NCBI GenBank assembly: GCA_910890315.1
Contig: CAJVGD010000042.1
Span: forward strand, 930,001-994,000
Length of the DNA stretch: 64,000 nt
DNA from: Serendipita indica DSM 11827
Lineage: Eukaryota; Basidiomycota; Agaricomycetes; Sebacinales; Serendipitaceae
Direction of reading: 5' to 3'
Below the pieces are notes generated by a model that searched no databases, had not been told where the DNA came from, and saw only the letters and a program-made list of their open reading frames with translations. The position numbers and the translations under genes are program-made. This document shows, one piece after another, positions 1 to 9,604 of this stretch (positions are counted from its first letter, which is position 1; every line of letters starts with the position of its first letter).

Positions 1-546
1 GTAGGACACTAACCTTGATCAGGTCTTCCCTCCAATGTCCTAATACTTGACACGTCTTCGTTCGAGCGGGAACTATTTCGGATAGGTAAAGGAGCTACAA
101 CAACTGACACAGCAACAAGACAATCGCGGCAAGCAGGGTCGACGCTTTCTCTTTCGAACCTCTTGCGCTCCCTCAACGCGGATACAGCGACGTTCCGATT
201 TCACAACTCGGGAAACGATTCCTTTGGGGCTCTTATGTGTCTTCAGCTTCTTCTAGAACAGAATACGACTTCTAAGTACCTCACGCGCACGACGAATACT
301 ATCAACGGTGCTTCATCGGTCTCAAACGAGTCGGAATTTGTCGCATACAATGGGACGGTGATCGTCGTTGGGGTCGAAAGGAGGGAGGAGAGTACCGCGT
401 ATGAGGCGCAAGTCTCACAGCGTGCGACAACGATACCAAGAGGACGAGGTCATGGGCGTGGTAGGCGAGGTCAACGCGCTCATCATCAGCAAATCCGGCG
501 AGAGAGAAGGATTGAAGACGACATGAGGAATCTCTCATTCGACTGA
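1..546 (+). CDS. 3' end of Gfd2/YDR514C-like RNase H-fold protein (partial)
   Basis: Two exons of a gene that starts left of the window. The window opens in an intron ending at a branch-like CTAAC and CAG near base 21. Exon 22..85 reads NVLILDTSSFERELF. A 51-nt intron (86..136) follows, then an exon to the stop at 544..546. The segment FHNSGNDSFGALMCLQLLLE resembles the C-terminal end of the DEDDh-like domain in fungal Gfd2/YDR514C proteins, where a His-Asn-x-Gly-Asn-Asp motif is typical. After it comes a basic, Arg/Gly-rich tail of about 60 residues. Family members are exonuclease-like, and yeast Gfd2 is linked to mRNA export. The role here is inferred from family only. The start and the catalytic N-terminal half are outside the window. 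Confidence 0.55.
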
Positions 547-610
547 ATTTCCGTCACTCCTTCAATCGATTTGTACGAGCAAGGGCAATGCAGAATTAGC
601 TACCTGTGAC

Positions 611-1807
611 CTACAACCTGATAATACCATCATTGGACATTCCACCGCTTCGTGCATTCGCCCAAGCGTTGTCGAATCCGTTCATATTTCTTGGAGTCGC
701 GTCCTCTTCTCCTTCGTCCAAGGAAGCTCGATCGTTGTCTAATATTCCTTCTTCTTCCTCGGGTAACCTGCCGTAGCCGTCCCGAGTAGACTGACGGCCC
801 CAACCTCCCCAGCGCCACTTCGGAAATCTTCTACCAGTGCTGCCACCAGAACCCCAGCCAGTGTTTCCGTTGGAAGATCCAAAGCGCAATCCAGGACCGC
901 CAACAAAGCCGTCGCCTCGGCCAGTGATCTTGTCGTGCAGCCAGTTGAAGAATCGGAGAGGGGAGAGCCAGGGGACGGAAGGGAATTGATCCCAGCCCCT
1001 GAGACCGAGGAAGAAGCGGTTATAGAGGGTTAGACATATCAACCAAACCAGTACGGCAATCAGGACGCTGTAGATGTGTCAGTTTCTCGAGCAATTAGCA
1101 TGGTCAGACGCACAATGTAAGAAAGAGAATGAGAAGATGCAGAATTCCGGCCGGTTTTCTTCCAGAAGGACACGCATACTGTAAATATTAGTACACGCCA
1201 CAGCTTGGTACAAACTCTTACGGGCGTCTTCCACTCGAAGGAGAATGCACACGCATGCTCGTCGTCTCCCGGGAACTGCGCGATGAGCTTTGGGTTGCCT
1301 GTCAGAGCGTGAGCCTTTATCAGGTTTCCCAAGCTGCGGACACGGACCGGCGTTGAAGAGGGTGCTATCGCATACGAACCGCACTGCGGCACTAGCGCGT
1401 AGTTTAGAGTCACTTAGACCAGGACAGGGACTCCCATTGCCCATATACAAAACAGGGTCACCGTCAATGACACGCAGGGTGGAATTGGCGATAGACCCAA
1501 GAGCAAAGTCGCCATGCTTTCCTCTGTAATATGCTGCGACCTGATCCTCTTGAACACTGTCAACATTCCTGCGCAACGTCAGGCGCCATGAATGATGGAA
1601 ATGAACGAGCGCGTACCATAGTTGAGTTCGGACGGCCTGGCAAACGTTCAAGGTAAACTTATTTGCGGATAAGGAGCTCTCTACAACATAATCGGTCCTA
1701 TATTTATGTACATTAGCCCAGTGCACAGCGCCTTGGCATCAAACGCACTGCGCTTTGAGGTCACCAAGGTCAAAATATGCCAGGTTATCTTCTGTGACGC
1801 AGTCCAT
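611..1807 (-). CDS. Mrl1/CI-MPR-like sorting receptor with an MRH domain
   Basis: Spliced reading gives a luminal domain (GDFALGS, then ASAAVRFVCD, then CAFSFEWKTP and YACP) typical of the mannose-6-phosphate receptor homology fold of yeast Mrl1 and fungal CI-MPR-like proteins. A membrane segment formed across an exon junction (ILHLLILFLT then VLIAVLVWLICL) and a Gly/Trp-rich cytosolic tail with acidic residues (RLPEEEEGILDND) follow. Such receptors move cargo between Golgi and endosome or vacuole. Introns interrupt about four places. The only start found is Met at 1807, just before CVTEDNLAYFDLGDL. It leaves no signal peptide, so a short upstream exon may be missing; that exon would fall in the 140 bp shared with NDUFS2. 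The stop is at 611..613. Confidence 0.75.
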
Positions 1808-1949
1808 GTTTATGATATTCTATGATACTGGTGTCCTGACTGCGGACGAGCAGGGCGAGTCGACGGGTAATATCGAGGTTTTGGTTCAAGTTACTTCCTT
1901 ACCACATCTTTGGCCAGCCGAAGGGCGGAGCAGCGCCGCCGTCTTTGAG
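1808..1949. promoter_or_regulatory. Shared promoter region of the Mrl1-like gene and NDUFS2
   Basis: About 140 bp separate the two divergent start codons. No clear TATA box was seen. Both 5' UTRs and any missing first exon of the receptor gene must lie here. Confidence 0.4.
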
Positions 1950-3718
1950 ATGCAAATGCAACGGCTCTTTGCGACATCTAGTAGATCACTCCTTCGCACT
2001 CGCTGTCGGGCTGCGACGAGCGGTGCGACGAAATGGATTTCGACGTCCGTTCCAGCGCTGGCAAACCCAGCCCCTCACGCCGTCAAAACCGTCTTTGACG
2101 TACACTCTGTGGAGGATTTGCAGACCATGAGCGCGCAAGAGGTCCTCAAGGAGACAGAAAGCCCTGGGCGAGCTGCTGCAAGCATGCGACATTTTACAAG
2201 TTTGTACTCTTTTCTGGCTTGAACTTCCGCTCATAAACATTTATCACTACTGTCATGTCATGAATGGATTTTATAGTCAATTTTGGGTACGCTATCGTCT
2301 CTGCATGGCCTCCAACTCTAGTTTAAACTCGATACAGACCCCAACATCCAGCTGCACACGGTGTCTTGCGACTGATATTGGAGTTGAATGGAGAAGAAAT
2401 TCTCCGAGCAGATCCTGTATGTCGCCACGCTCGCTTGGATTCCTCAACTCACCCCTTTATTTTAGCATATTGGACTCTTGCATCGTGGAACAGAGAAACT
2501 TTGTGAATACAAGACGTACATTCAGGCTTTGCCGTATTTTGACCGACTGGACTATGTCTCGATGAGTGAGTCCAACACTATCGAGTATCGAAACTTGCTC
2601 AAACAAATGATAGTGACCAATGAGCAATGCTACTCCCTTGCCGTTGAGAAGTTGCTGAACATCGAAGTCCCCGAGCGTGCTCAATGGATTCGAACACTAT
2701 TCGGTGAAATCACTCGCATTCTCAACCGTACGTGTTCGACATACTTGAATATCGTTTTCTAACATTTACTAGATCTCATGGCCGTCTTGACACACGCAAT
2801 GGACGTAGGAGCGCTTACGCCTTTCCTCTGGGGTTTCGAGGAGCGTGAGAAGCTCATGGAGTTTTACGAGCGTGTCTCTGGTGCACGTTTGCACGCGGCA
2901 TATGTCCGACCAGGAGGCGTGGCATTCGACCTCCCGCACGGACTCTTGGACGACATTTTCAAGTGGGCCACCCAGTTCTCAACCCGTGTGGATGAAATCG
3001 AAGAGGTCATTACCGGCAATCGTATCTGGAAGGGACGAACGATTGGCGTCGGTCCGGTGACGGCCAAGCAAGCACTGGATTATGGCTTTACAGGCGTCAT
3101 GTTGCGCGGTAGTGGTGTTCCCTGGGACATCCGAAAGGCCATGCCCTATGACAAGTATGCCGAAGTCGAATTTGACATTCCTGTTGGAAGCAATGGCGAT
3201 TGCTACGACCGTTATCTCTGCCGTGTTCAGGAGATGAGAGAATCTTTGAGGATTATTGGCCAGGTACGATCCATCTCTCGCTGTTTGGTTATAATCGAGC
3301 TCATGTTGCTCGTAGTGCCTCAACAAGATGCCACCGGGTGTGATCAAGGTTGACGACCACAAGATTTCGCCTCCGCCCCGCGCTATGATGAAAGAGTCCA
3401 TGGAGTCGCTCATTCACCATTTCAAGCTCTTCTCCGAGGGTTACCACGTTCCTCCTGGCGAGACGTACAGTGCTATCGAGGCTCCAAAGGGCGAGATGGG
3501 TGTCTACGTCGTCTCGGACGGTAGCAATCGACCGTACCGTGTGAGAATAAGGGCACCAGGCTTTGCTCATCTGGCTGGGGCAGACTTCATGATGCGCCAT
3601 CATTTCGTCGCAGATGCAGTGACGATTATCGGAACCATGGTGGGTTTGGTGCCTGTTTCACACATTTATTTACTGACTCTACGTGCAGGATCTCGTGTTT
3701 GGAGAGGTTGATCGATAG
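1950..3718 (+). CDS. NDUFS2: NADH:ubiquinone oxidoreductase 49 kDa subunit, mitochondrial
   Basis: Complex I peripheral-arm subunit that forms much of the quinone pocket. The N-terminus ([19 protein letters not shown]) is a basic, Ser-rich mitochondrial presequence. Family landmarks in order: [15 protein letters not shown] (quinone-site His), [51 protein letters not shown], then the C-terminus [12 protein letters not shown], which is the near-universal family end. Seven short introns with standard GT-AG borders restore a continuous frame, for example 51 nt between FG and PQHP. A second in-frame ATG lies 6 bases downstream of the first. The gene is complete and of ordinary length. It is divergent from the receptor gene and convergent with Kish. 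Confidence 0.95.
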
Positions 3719-3921
3719 TTTGCCCGAGAGTTTGTCTGTGGCTTTGATCGAGTTGTATAAACACAAGATTGATTCCGGCCGGACTCTCGTGAGATGATGT
3801 GAAGTACTAAGTGGATTCAAGTACGATGGGATAATACTATGCGTTGTTAGTGGGCTTGGAGCATCGGAAAAAGAGAGGCGCACCAATAACGACAGGAATA
3901 AACAGAATGATGAGAGAGACT

Positions 3922-4320
3922 CTAGCCGGTCAAGAACGCGACAAAGCGCGTACTAGCCATGATAAGACATGCAAGCGCAACCCATGGTGAGAGACGTTCG
4001 CCTGAAAGAAACCGTCAACGCGTTGTCCACGCATAAAGCGGTATCCACACCTATTCGTGCGCATTTCCAGAACATTCCTGGGAAACTAGGAGTTGTAATA
4101 TGAGCGTTTGCGGTTTACTTGCATGCCACGAAAACGTAGACGTACCCCTCTTTGTTGGCGTCCAAGAGTCTAGGCATGACGCCACGAATGTACGTGCAAG
4201 TACATATCAAGAGTATGAGGACCAAGAGTAAGGATTGAAAGCTGAACAAGGCCGACTGAAGACAGATTTCACTGCAGCGTCAGACGTGGCCAGTGCCGTT
4301 TAGAGGATTACAAATACCAT
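3922..4320 (-). CDS. KISH: Kish (TMEM167 family) small Golgi membrane protein
   Basis: Kish proteins are about 72 residues with two membrane helices and act in the secretory pathway. Spliced reading gives M, then SALFSFQSLLLVLILLIC, then TYIRGVMPRLLDANKEG, then FPGMFWKCARIGERLSPWV, which matches the family almost residue for residue. The first exon is the ATG alone (4318..4320), followed by an intron of about 60 nt ending TTCAG before 4255. Two further short introns split KEG/FPG and IG/ER. The C-terminus is uncertain. The direct reading ends LIMASTRFVAFLTG with a stop at 3922..3924. A GTACGC donor just after LIMA could instead lead to a more family-like ISLIILFIP tail, but that intron would be only about 34 nt. 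Confidence 0.88.
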
Positions 4321-4600
4321 TGATGTCGTATAATAATTTCCCCAGATTTAATGTTGTATCCCGTTGGGCGCTCGTGTCGCGGAACAAAGTCTAGTTCCAA
4401 GATTTACTGAGGCTGGACCCATTGCTCCGTCGGTATGGATAATCTCTGACCCTTTTCCACCGTTATCAAGCGAAGAGACTGTCAAACGCCCAACTTCGGC
4501 ACGGAAAACGCCAAAGGAAGCGTATAAGAAGGCGAGGATCCAACATCACAAACCAGACTCTTCTTGGAGCTCCTCCATTGCTTAGAGTCTGACATGGCGC
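4321..4600. promoter_or_regulatory. Intergenic region and unresolved 5' end of the CDF transporter
   Basis: Divergent space between Kish and the CDF gene. A frame open from about 4364 to 4585 on the plus strand has no ATG, and I could not join it confidently to the CDF gene. The true first exon of that gene is probably here. Confidence 0.3.
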
Positions 4601-6265
4601 ACAACGCAGTTCGTCCATTCTCTCCCTCCTGACACAAGGAGATGCGACAGACGACGCTGACGGTGCTCTGGCTGCGACACAGAATCGTGACGACAAGGAA
4701 GGCCGCTCGTCACCCCTCGCCATCATCCACAGCTTTAATCCGCGTGTCCAAGGCGAAGAAATTGAAGAAATCGCCGTTGCGAGTAATGAAAATGTCGACA
4801 TTGAAATGCGGGCAGCGTCTGCATTCTCCACTGCAGTCTCCACCGCCGTCGACCCCTATAGCCTCAAACGCGGGCTCAAGACAGATGAGGAACTCCGTAG
4901 TCTCAAGAAGGGCAAACAGAAGAAGCAGGGCAAATACTATGAAAAGCAGAATACACTCATCGAGGACTTGCTACGTCCGCTGGACCAGCATGTCGAAGAT
5001 GCAAGGGCCGAAAGAAACGCAAACAGATTACCGGTATGCAAGGTTTTATCAATTCTAGGTTTATTCTAATATTCTACCAGGTCAAGATTGCCATTTACGT
5101 CTCCCTCGCTGCCAATATTGCTTTGAGTGCGCTCCAACGTGCGTATGATGCACCTCTGCCACGAGAAAGTCTAGATCCTAATGGCCTAAATAGTCTTCGC
5201 CGCCATCAAATCCCTCTCGCTCTCCCTACTCGCGACCGCAATCGACTCTGTATTTGATCCAGCCGGGAACCTCTTGCTCTGGCACCTCCACCACAAGTCT
5301 CGCAAACTCGACGTCAACAAATGGCCCGTCGGAGGTGAACGTCTTACGACCATCGGTAACATTTGCTACGGTTCCGTGTAAGCACCCTCGTTCTCTTCTG
5401 CGCTTCAGGCCAATAATGACGCATTGCCAGCATGGCGGCTATCAATCTCGTCGTCTGCGTCGAATCAATCCGCACAATCATCGAACACAAAAAGGGCGAT
5501 CCGGAAACGAACAAGATTTTCGTACCAGCCTTGGTCGCCGTTGCCTCTGCCCTCGGTGTCAAGCTCTTCCTCGCCATTCTCTGTTACGCATACAAAAAGC
5601 ACGATACTCAAGTCGAGATGCTCTACCAAGATCACCGCAACGATCTGTGGATCAACAGCTTTGGTTTGTCTGTTTCCATTTCGTCTCACAATATTCTCAT
5701 CCATTTATAGGTATCTTGATGTCTGCTGGTGGCAGTAAACTCAAGTGGTGTACATCTCATACAAAGTGGCCAGCATGACACGCTGACGACCTTTAGTCAT
5801 TGATCCAATGGGTGGTTTCATCGTATGTTGTTTCATATTTGTTGCGAACGATAAGCTGACTCTCCTCATAGATTGCATTTGGCGTCATTATTGCGTGGTG
5901 CAGGACTATCTACCACGAATTCGAGTTCCTTGCCGGAAAGTCGGCTGAGAAAGAGTTTTTGCAACTCATCGTCTACAAGACGGTCACATTCTCCGACGAG
6001 ATTGAAAAGGTCGACACCGTCCGAGCATATCATACCGGCCCAGTAAGTCTATGCAATGAACCTGCGTGCTTCGTCTAACGATTCCTAGGAACTCTTTGTC
6101 GAGGTTGATATCGTCATGCCAGCTGATACGCCACTCCTCCGAGCACACGATCTCAGCCAGCAACTCCAGGATAAGATTGAGCTGCTCCCAGGAGTAGCAA
6201 GAGCATTCGTCCACGTTGATCATGAGACAACACATTCCCCAGAGCACGGCAGACCCAAGTCGTGA
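4600..6265 (+). CDS. Cation diffusion facilitator (CDF) metal transporter, 5' end unresolved
   Basis: Spliced reading gives a hydrophilic N-terminus (LSLLTQGDATDDADG, then VDPYSLKRGLKTDEEL and a Lys-rich stretch). CDF membrane helices follow. Helix 2 carries the Asp-x-x-x-Asp metal motif in LLATAIDSVFDP. Later come ESIRTIIEHKKGDPE, IAFGVIIAWCRTIYHEFE and a cytosolic C-terminal domain (VDTVRAYHTGPELFVEVDI, then VARAFVHVDHE). The DxxxD form is typical of the Mn/Fe-type subfamily, so manganese export to Golgi, vacuole or outside is likely but not proven. At least six short introns. The stop at 6263..6265 is clear. The start is not found: the correct frame is closed by a stop near 4590, so an acceptor such as the CAG near 4606 must lead in from an upstream exon. 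Confidence 0.82.
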
Positions 6266-6360
6266 TAATTACAAGGCCCTCCGGGCGGACTCTGGCCTCC
6301 CAGAACACAGGCGGGTCAAGTCATGATGATTTCAGGGCCCCTCTGGGCGAAACTTAGCCT
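6238..6360. repeat. Two-copy imperfect direct repeat over the CDF stop codon
   Basis: Bases 6238..6298 and 6299..6360 are head-to-tail copies of about 61 bp. Both begin CCCAGA, contain AAGTC(G/A)TGAT and end GCCT, with about three quarters identity by eye. Copy 1 includes the last codons and stop of the transporter; copy 2 is in the 3' flank. Confidence 0.75.
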
Positions 6361-6829
6361 TTTTGTAGGAATCCATAATTAATCGGGACTATTCAGTCGA
6401 GATACACAGTGCAATAAGAGCAAAACATTGAGGTTTCTGGTTGTGGATCATCTTCGATAGGGTTCAAGGGCAGTGGAGTTCTCAAACATCGACATCTATC
6501 TGAGATCCTGTCTTGGTATAGTATCGAATCACCCATGAGCATTCATCCAACGTCGAGTCCTGGTTCAACTTGAATGAACAGACACCTTCCTCGCGTATTA
6601 GTGAGCATAAACATATTTCATTCGAGATCCTTTTCCAAAATAAATGCACAGAGTGGTGTGGATGACAAGCCAGAACACAAGGAAGAAATGGCAACTAAGT
6701 AGCCAGCCTACTCGACATGCGGGAGAACTGATGCCCTCCACTTTGTTACGGTCAGGAGATAATGTCTTATGATCTCCGAATCAGGTGGCTTCAAATGTCC
6801 ATTTCACATCGTCAAAGCCTATCTACATT
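6361..6829. other. Intergenic region with one doubtful minus-strand ORF
   Basis: Between two convergent gene ends. A minus-strand frame at 6482..6694 ends GVCSFKLNQDSTLDECSW then IRYYTKTGSQIDVDV, with three or four cysteines. It reads somewhat like the last exon of a small protein (an ACTAAT branch-like site and AG precede it), but no first exon or homology was recognised. Otherwise nothing is seen. Confidence 0.2.
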
Positions 6830-8406
6830 CTAAAATGCCACCGAAAAGCCACGCAGCCTACGACGAATCATCTTGCTAAAACGTGGCGCCGTCCTCGTCC
6901 CTGTAAGTGCATCGAGGGGACCAGGAACTGCATCTGCTCCGCCTTCATGCATGTCAGCTTCGTGGACACCGTGAACGTCTGCTCGTTTCAAGACAGTGAG
7001 TAGAGGTGGGTGATACGTCGCGTCAGGGACAGCAGGAATGAATCCGTCAGCAATGTATTCGGGCGTTGAATTGGATAAATTCTCACCGACTGCATCCCGC
7101 TCGACCGCCCTTGCGACATGGGTTGAGCTCGGCAAGGGCAGCGAGGAAGATGGCGAAGTATCTCCAACTCCATCGCCCGAGATGAAAACTGATGCCGCAG
7201 ATGGAAACTCTAAGCCACTGGCGGAGTGTCCCATAGGTACAGACGCAGCGCTTGATGCCGGGCTGGGAGGAGGTACCAACGGGAGGGAGTTGCCGTCGAC
7301 ATTGAACATGGGTAGCGAGCCATCAGCAAGTGAGTTTTGGGGGACGATCGGTGCTCCTTCGAGGGTGTGATGATACAATTCATCTGGTCCGGTCCAGGAG
7401 AGGAGCTGTTCTTGACTGGAGAATGCTTGAGGATTGGTGGGTGCTCCAGAGGCACTGCCTTGTGGAATAACATTCCAAGCTTGACCTAAGACGCCTCCGA
7501 GAAGGCCATCGGCGGTACCTGCGACACCGTTGAGTAGACCTCCCGCAGTGCTTGGAAGGCCACCCAGGAGGCCACCAACGATAGGCAACCCGCCAGCGAC
7601 GCTACCTACTGTAGAGAGAGGACCAGAGGCAAGCCCTGTTAAACCAGAGAGGGTGTTACCGCTGAGGAGATTCGATGCAAGCGGTCCAGCAATCGGCAGA
7701 CCATTGACGAGCCCAGAGAGATCGAGCGCATTGAGAGTTGTTGCAGACGTTGGAAGATCACCTTGGTTGGCGGCGGCGACCTGTTCTAGGCGTCGCTGCA
7801 GCGCAAGAGGATCGACGGGCAGCCCAGAGCTAGCAGCACTGAGTGCAGCTGCAGCTTGATCAACCTGCTGTTGTTGTATGAGTGCTCTCAGTAGAATCTG
7901 GCGGAGAGCATCTACATCGGGAGCGGGAGCAGGGACACTCGATGAGGGAGCAGGTGATGGAGGTTCGGAGGTACCTCGCTTTCCAGGAGCGCTGGAACCA
8001 TCGCTGGAGAGGATCCCGAGACCGCCGACAACGGGGAGACTGTGGGCGATGTCGCCTGCTTGATTGAGGAGACCCGAGAGGGCATCACCAACCCCACTGA
8101 GGAGGCCAGACGCTGAAGCGGTGTCAGTATCCTGGCGCTTAATACGAGCTACAGGGAATGTCAGCAACGGCCAAGACGATGATGAAGAAAGGACGCACGG
8201 AGAGAGCGACGACGGCCTGCAACGCGCACGGCAGGAACCATGGGAGATCGAGGGATGCGTGGTGAACGAACAGACTCGGAAAAGTCGTCTGGTCTGGGAC
8301 TGTTGGGCACGGGCGAGTCGTAGGGCGTCCTCGGCGTCGGGGCAGCCAGCGCTGAGCCAGTGAAGGCAAGAGAGGCAAGCATGAGGGAGGAGGTTGAGAC
8401 CTTCAT
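6830..8406 (-). CDS. Secreted Gly/Leu-rich hypothetical protein
   Basis: Two exons split by a 50-nt intron (8149..8198). The start at 8406 gives a clean signal peptide, MKVSTSSLMLASLAFTGSAL then AAP. A Pro/Ser/Arg-rich pro-region ends in a Kex2-like Lys-Arg (RIKRQDTDT). The mature part has a central run of hydrophobic Gly-Leu-Pro modules (LSGLVNGLPIAGPL, VGGLLGGLPSTAGGLLNG, TADGLLGGVLG) and a Gln-rich stretch. A Ser/Pro-rich region without strong features follows. There is no GPI or membrane signal at the C-terminus. The next in-frame ATG upstream lies within 5' flanking sequence that lacks a signal peptide, so 8406 was chosen. Function unknown. A wall, surface or matrix protein is only a guess. 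Confidence 0.7.
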
Positions 8407-8710
8407 TTTGAACGCGATAAGAGTGCTGGAGGAACGACGCGAGCGATGAACAGGCGATGAAGACGCGAGGAATGGAGACGGTGGCAAAGAGCAATAGAAC
8501 GAGGAAAGGCTCAGAAAGAGGTGCTAGAAGAGAAGAAGAACAACAGAAAGACGAGTCGATCAACGACTGGAGGTAAGAAAGACGCTGTGGTAGTTGGAGG
8601 ACAAGAAGCAACGATTGTTTGTCCCACTCCCCGACGAAAACATACAAGTTGGATTAAAAGCAAAGGTGAAATTACTGGAATCTATCAAGTGCAAAATATT
8701 TGATGGACAG
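8407..8710. other. Intergenic upstream region of the secreted-protein gene
   Basis: About 300 bp between the start of the secreted-protein gene and the stop of uL10m. It must hold the promoter of the former. No motif or ORF is convincing. Confidence 0.4.
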
Positions 8711-9559
8711 TTACGATGTTGGCATCTCCGCCGACTGCTCTTCCAGGCCTTTGACAAGACCTTGCAGCGTCCGCGCAATGCGTCCTCCACCAGCTTGTCC
8801 AAGGACACCCACCAGTTGAGAGGCAGGGCTCGAGAGCAGTCCCACAATCTGCGAGTGCAACACCTGCAAGGTCGGCAGCTTGGTAACTTCTTGTAGGCCA
8901 GGAAGAAGGAAAAGACGGCCCTCGACGACCCCCCCTAGCACTTTGAGACCGGGTACCGGTGGCTGTTTGGCCTTTTGGACGCCTCCTCCGCCGGGTGGAG
9001 GCATCGCCAATGGATCTTCCTTTGGCCTGGTCGTTTGCTCCGCTGACGACTTAGGGAGAGCCCTGTCCAGAACCTTTAAGACAGCACCAAGGTGCTCTGG
9101 GTCCAGTACAGGAAGTGACAAAACGGAGATCGGTCCCTTTAGGAGGGGAGCAAGGCCGCGTCTTGTGCCATTGACATGCGAGTCCTTGCGCATTGCAGCC
9201 ATGAACATGTCCGGCTTGATGGAAAGAAGAGTTGGTGGCCTTCTTGTGGCGTTTGACGTCTTTGGGATCCCAAATGGGTTCGTCGCAGACTTTGGACGAG
9301 TTGTGCCCTCGAGGTCGGCTCGTAGCTTCTGGATGACGCCTATCTTCAAGTCTTTTGTCGAGATAAAGAGTAATAAAGAGTTTTTCTGCAGAATGTTGGT
9401 GTATTCTGCGTGCAAATGCGTTTTCAAAGGGGCAAACTTTCGCTCTGGCGAGAAAGGATTCAGGCCTTTGCGCCAGAATGTGAGTCCCGGTGCTGCATAT
9501 CTCGCAATTTGTTGATGTACTACTCGTATTTGACCCGTCCTGGCAGCATAGCGAAACAT
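8711..9559 (-). CDS. Mitochondrial ribosomal protein uL10m
   Basis: Single-exon reading from Met 9559 (MFRYAARTGQIRVVHQQIAR, a basic presequence) to the stop at 8711. The segment KTHLHAEYTNILQKNSLLLF followed by DLKIGVIQKLRADLEG matches the N-terminal strand-helix unit of the L10 family, which binds 23S/21S rRNA and anchors the L7/L12 stalk. A Pro/Gly-rich linker (PPPGGGGVQKAKQPPVPG) and a helical C-terminus (LQVLHSQIVGLLSSPASQLV) follow, typical of fungal mitochondrial L10. In-frame codons continue upstream to 9703, but they would overlap the divergent TYR1 start and lack a presequence, so 9559 is preferred. Confidence 0.8.
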   Translation of the reverse strand: MFRYAARTGQIRVVHQQIARYAAPGLTFWRKGLNPFSPERKFAPLKTHLHAEYTNILQKNSLLLFISTKDLKIGVIQKLRADLEGTTRPKSATNPFGIPKTSNATRRPPTLLSIKPDMFMAAMRKDSHVNGTRRGLAPLLKGPISVLSLPVLDPEHLGAVLKVLDRALPKSSAEQTTRPKEDPLAMPPPGGGGVQKAKQPPVPGLKVLGGVVEGRLFLLPGLQEVTKLPTLQVLHSQIVGLLSSPASQLVGVLGQAGGGRIARTLQGLVKGLEEQSAEMPTS

Positions 9560-9604
9560 GTCGACGCGGTCGAAATCAAGTTTTGGACCCAACCAAGGGC
9601 TCTC
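9560..9604. promoter_or_regulatory. 45-bp divergent interval between uL10m and TYR1 start codons
   Basis: Both genes start at the edges of this interval, so each 5' UTR or core promoter must overlap the other gene's transcribed region, or the start sites are almost at the ATGs. No TATA box is visible. Confidence 0.5.

Noticed and set aside
7038-8363. Several long plus-strand frames (for example at 7038..7370 and 7530..7859)
   Set aside because: They are antisense readings of the Gly/Leu-rich secreted gene. Its skewed composition suppresses stops on the other strand.
8880-9515. 211-codon plus-strand frame
   Set aside because: Antisense to the uL10m gene, without domain; the minus frame has the L10 family signature.
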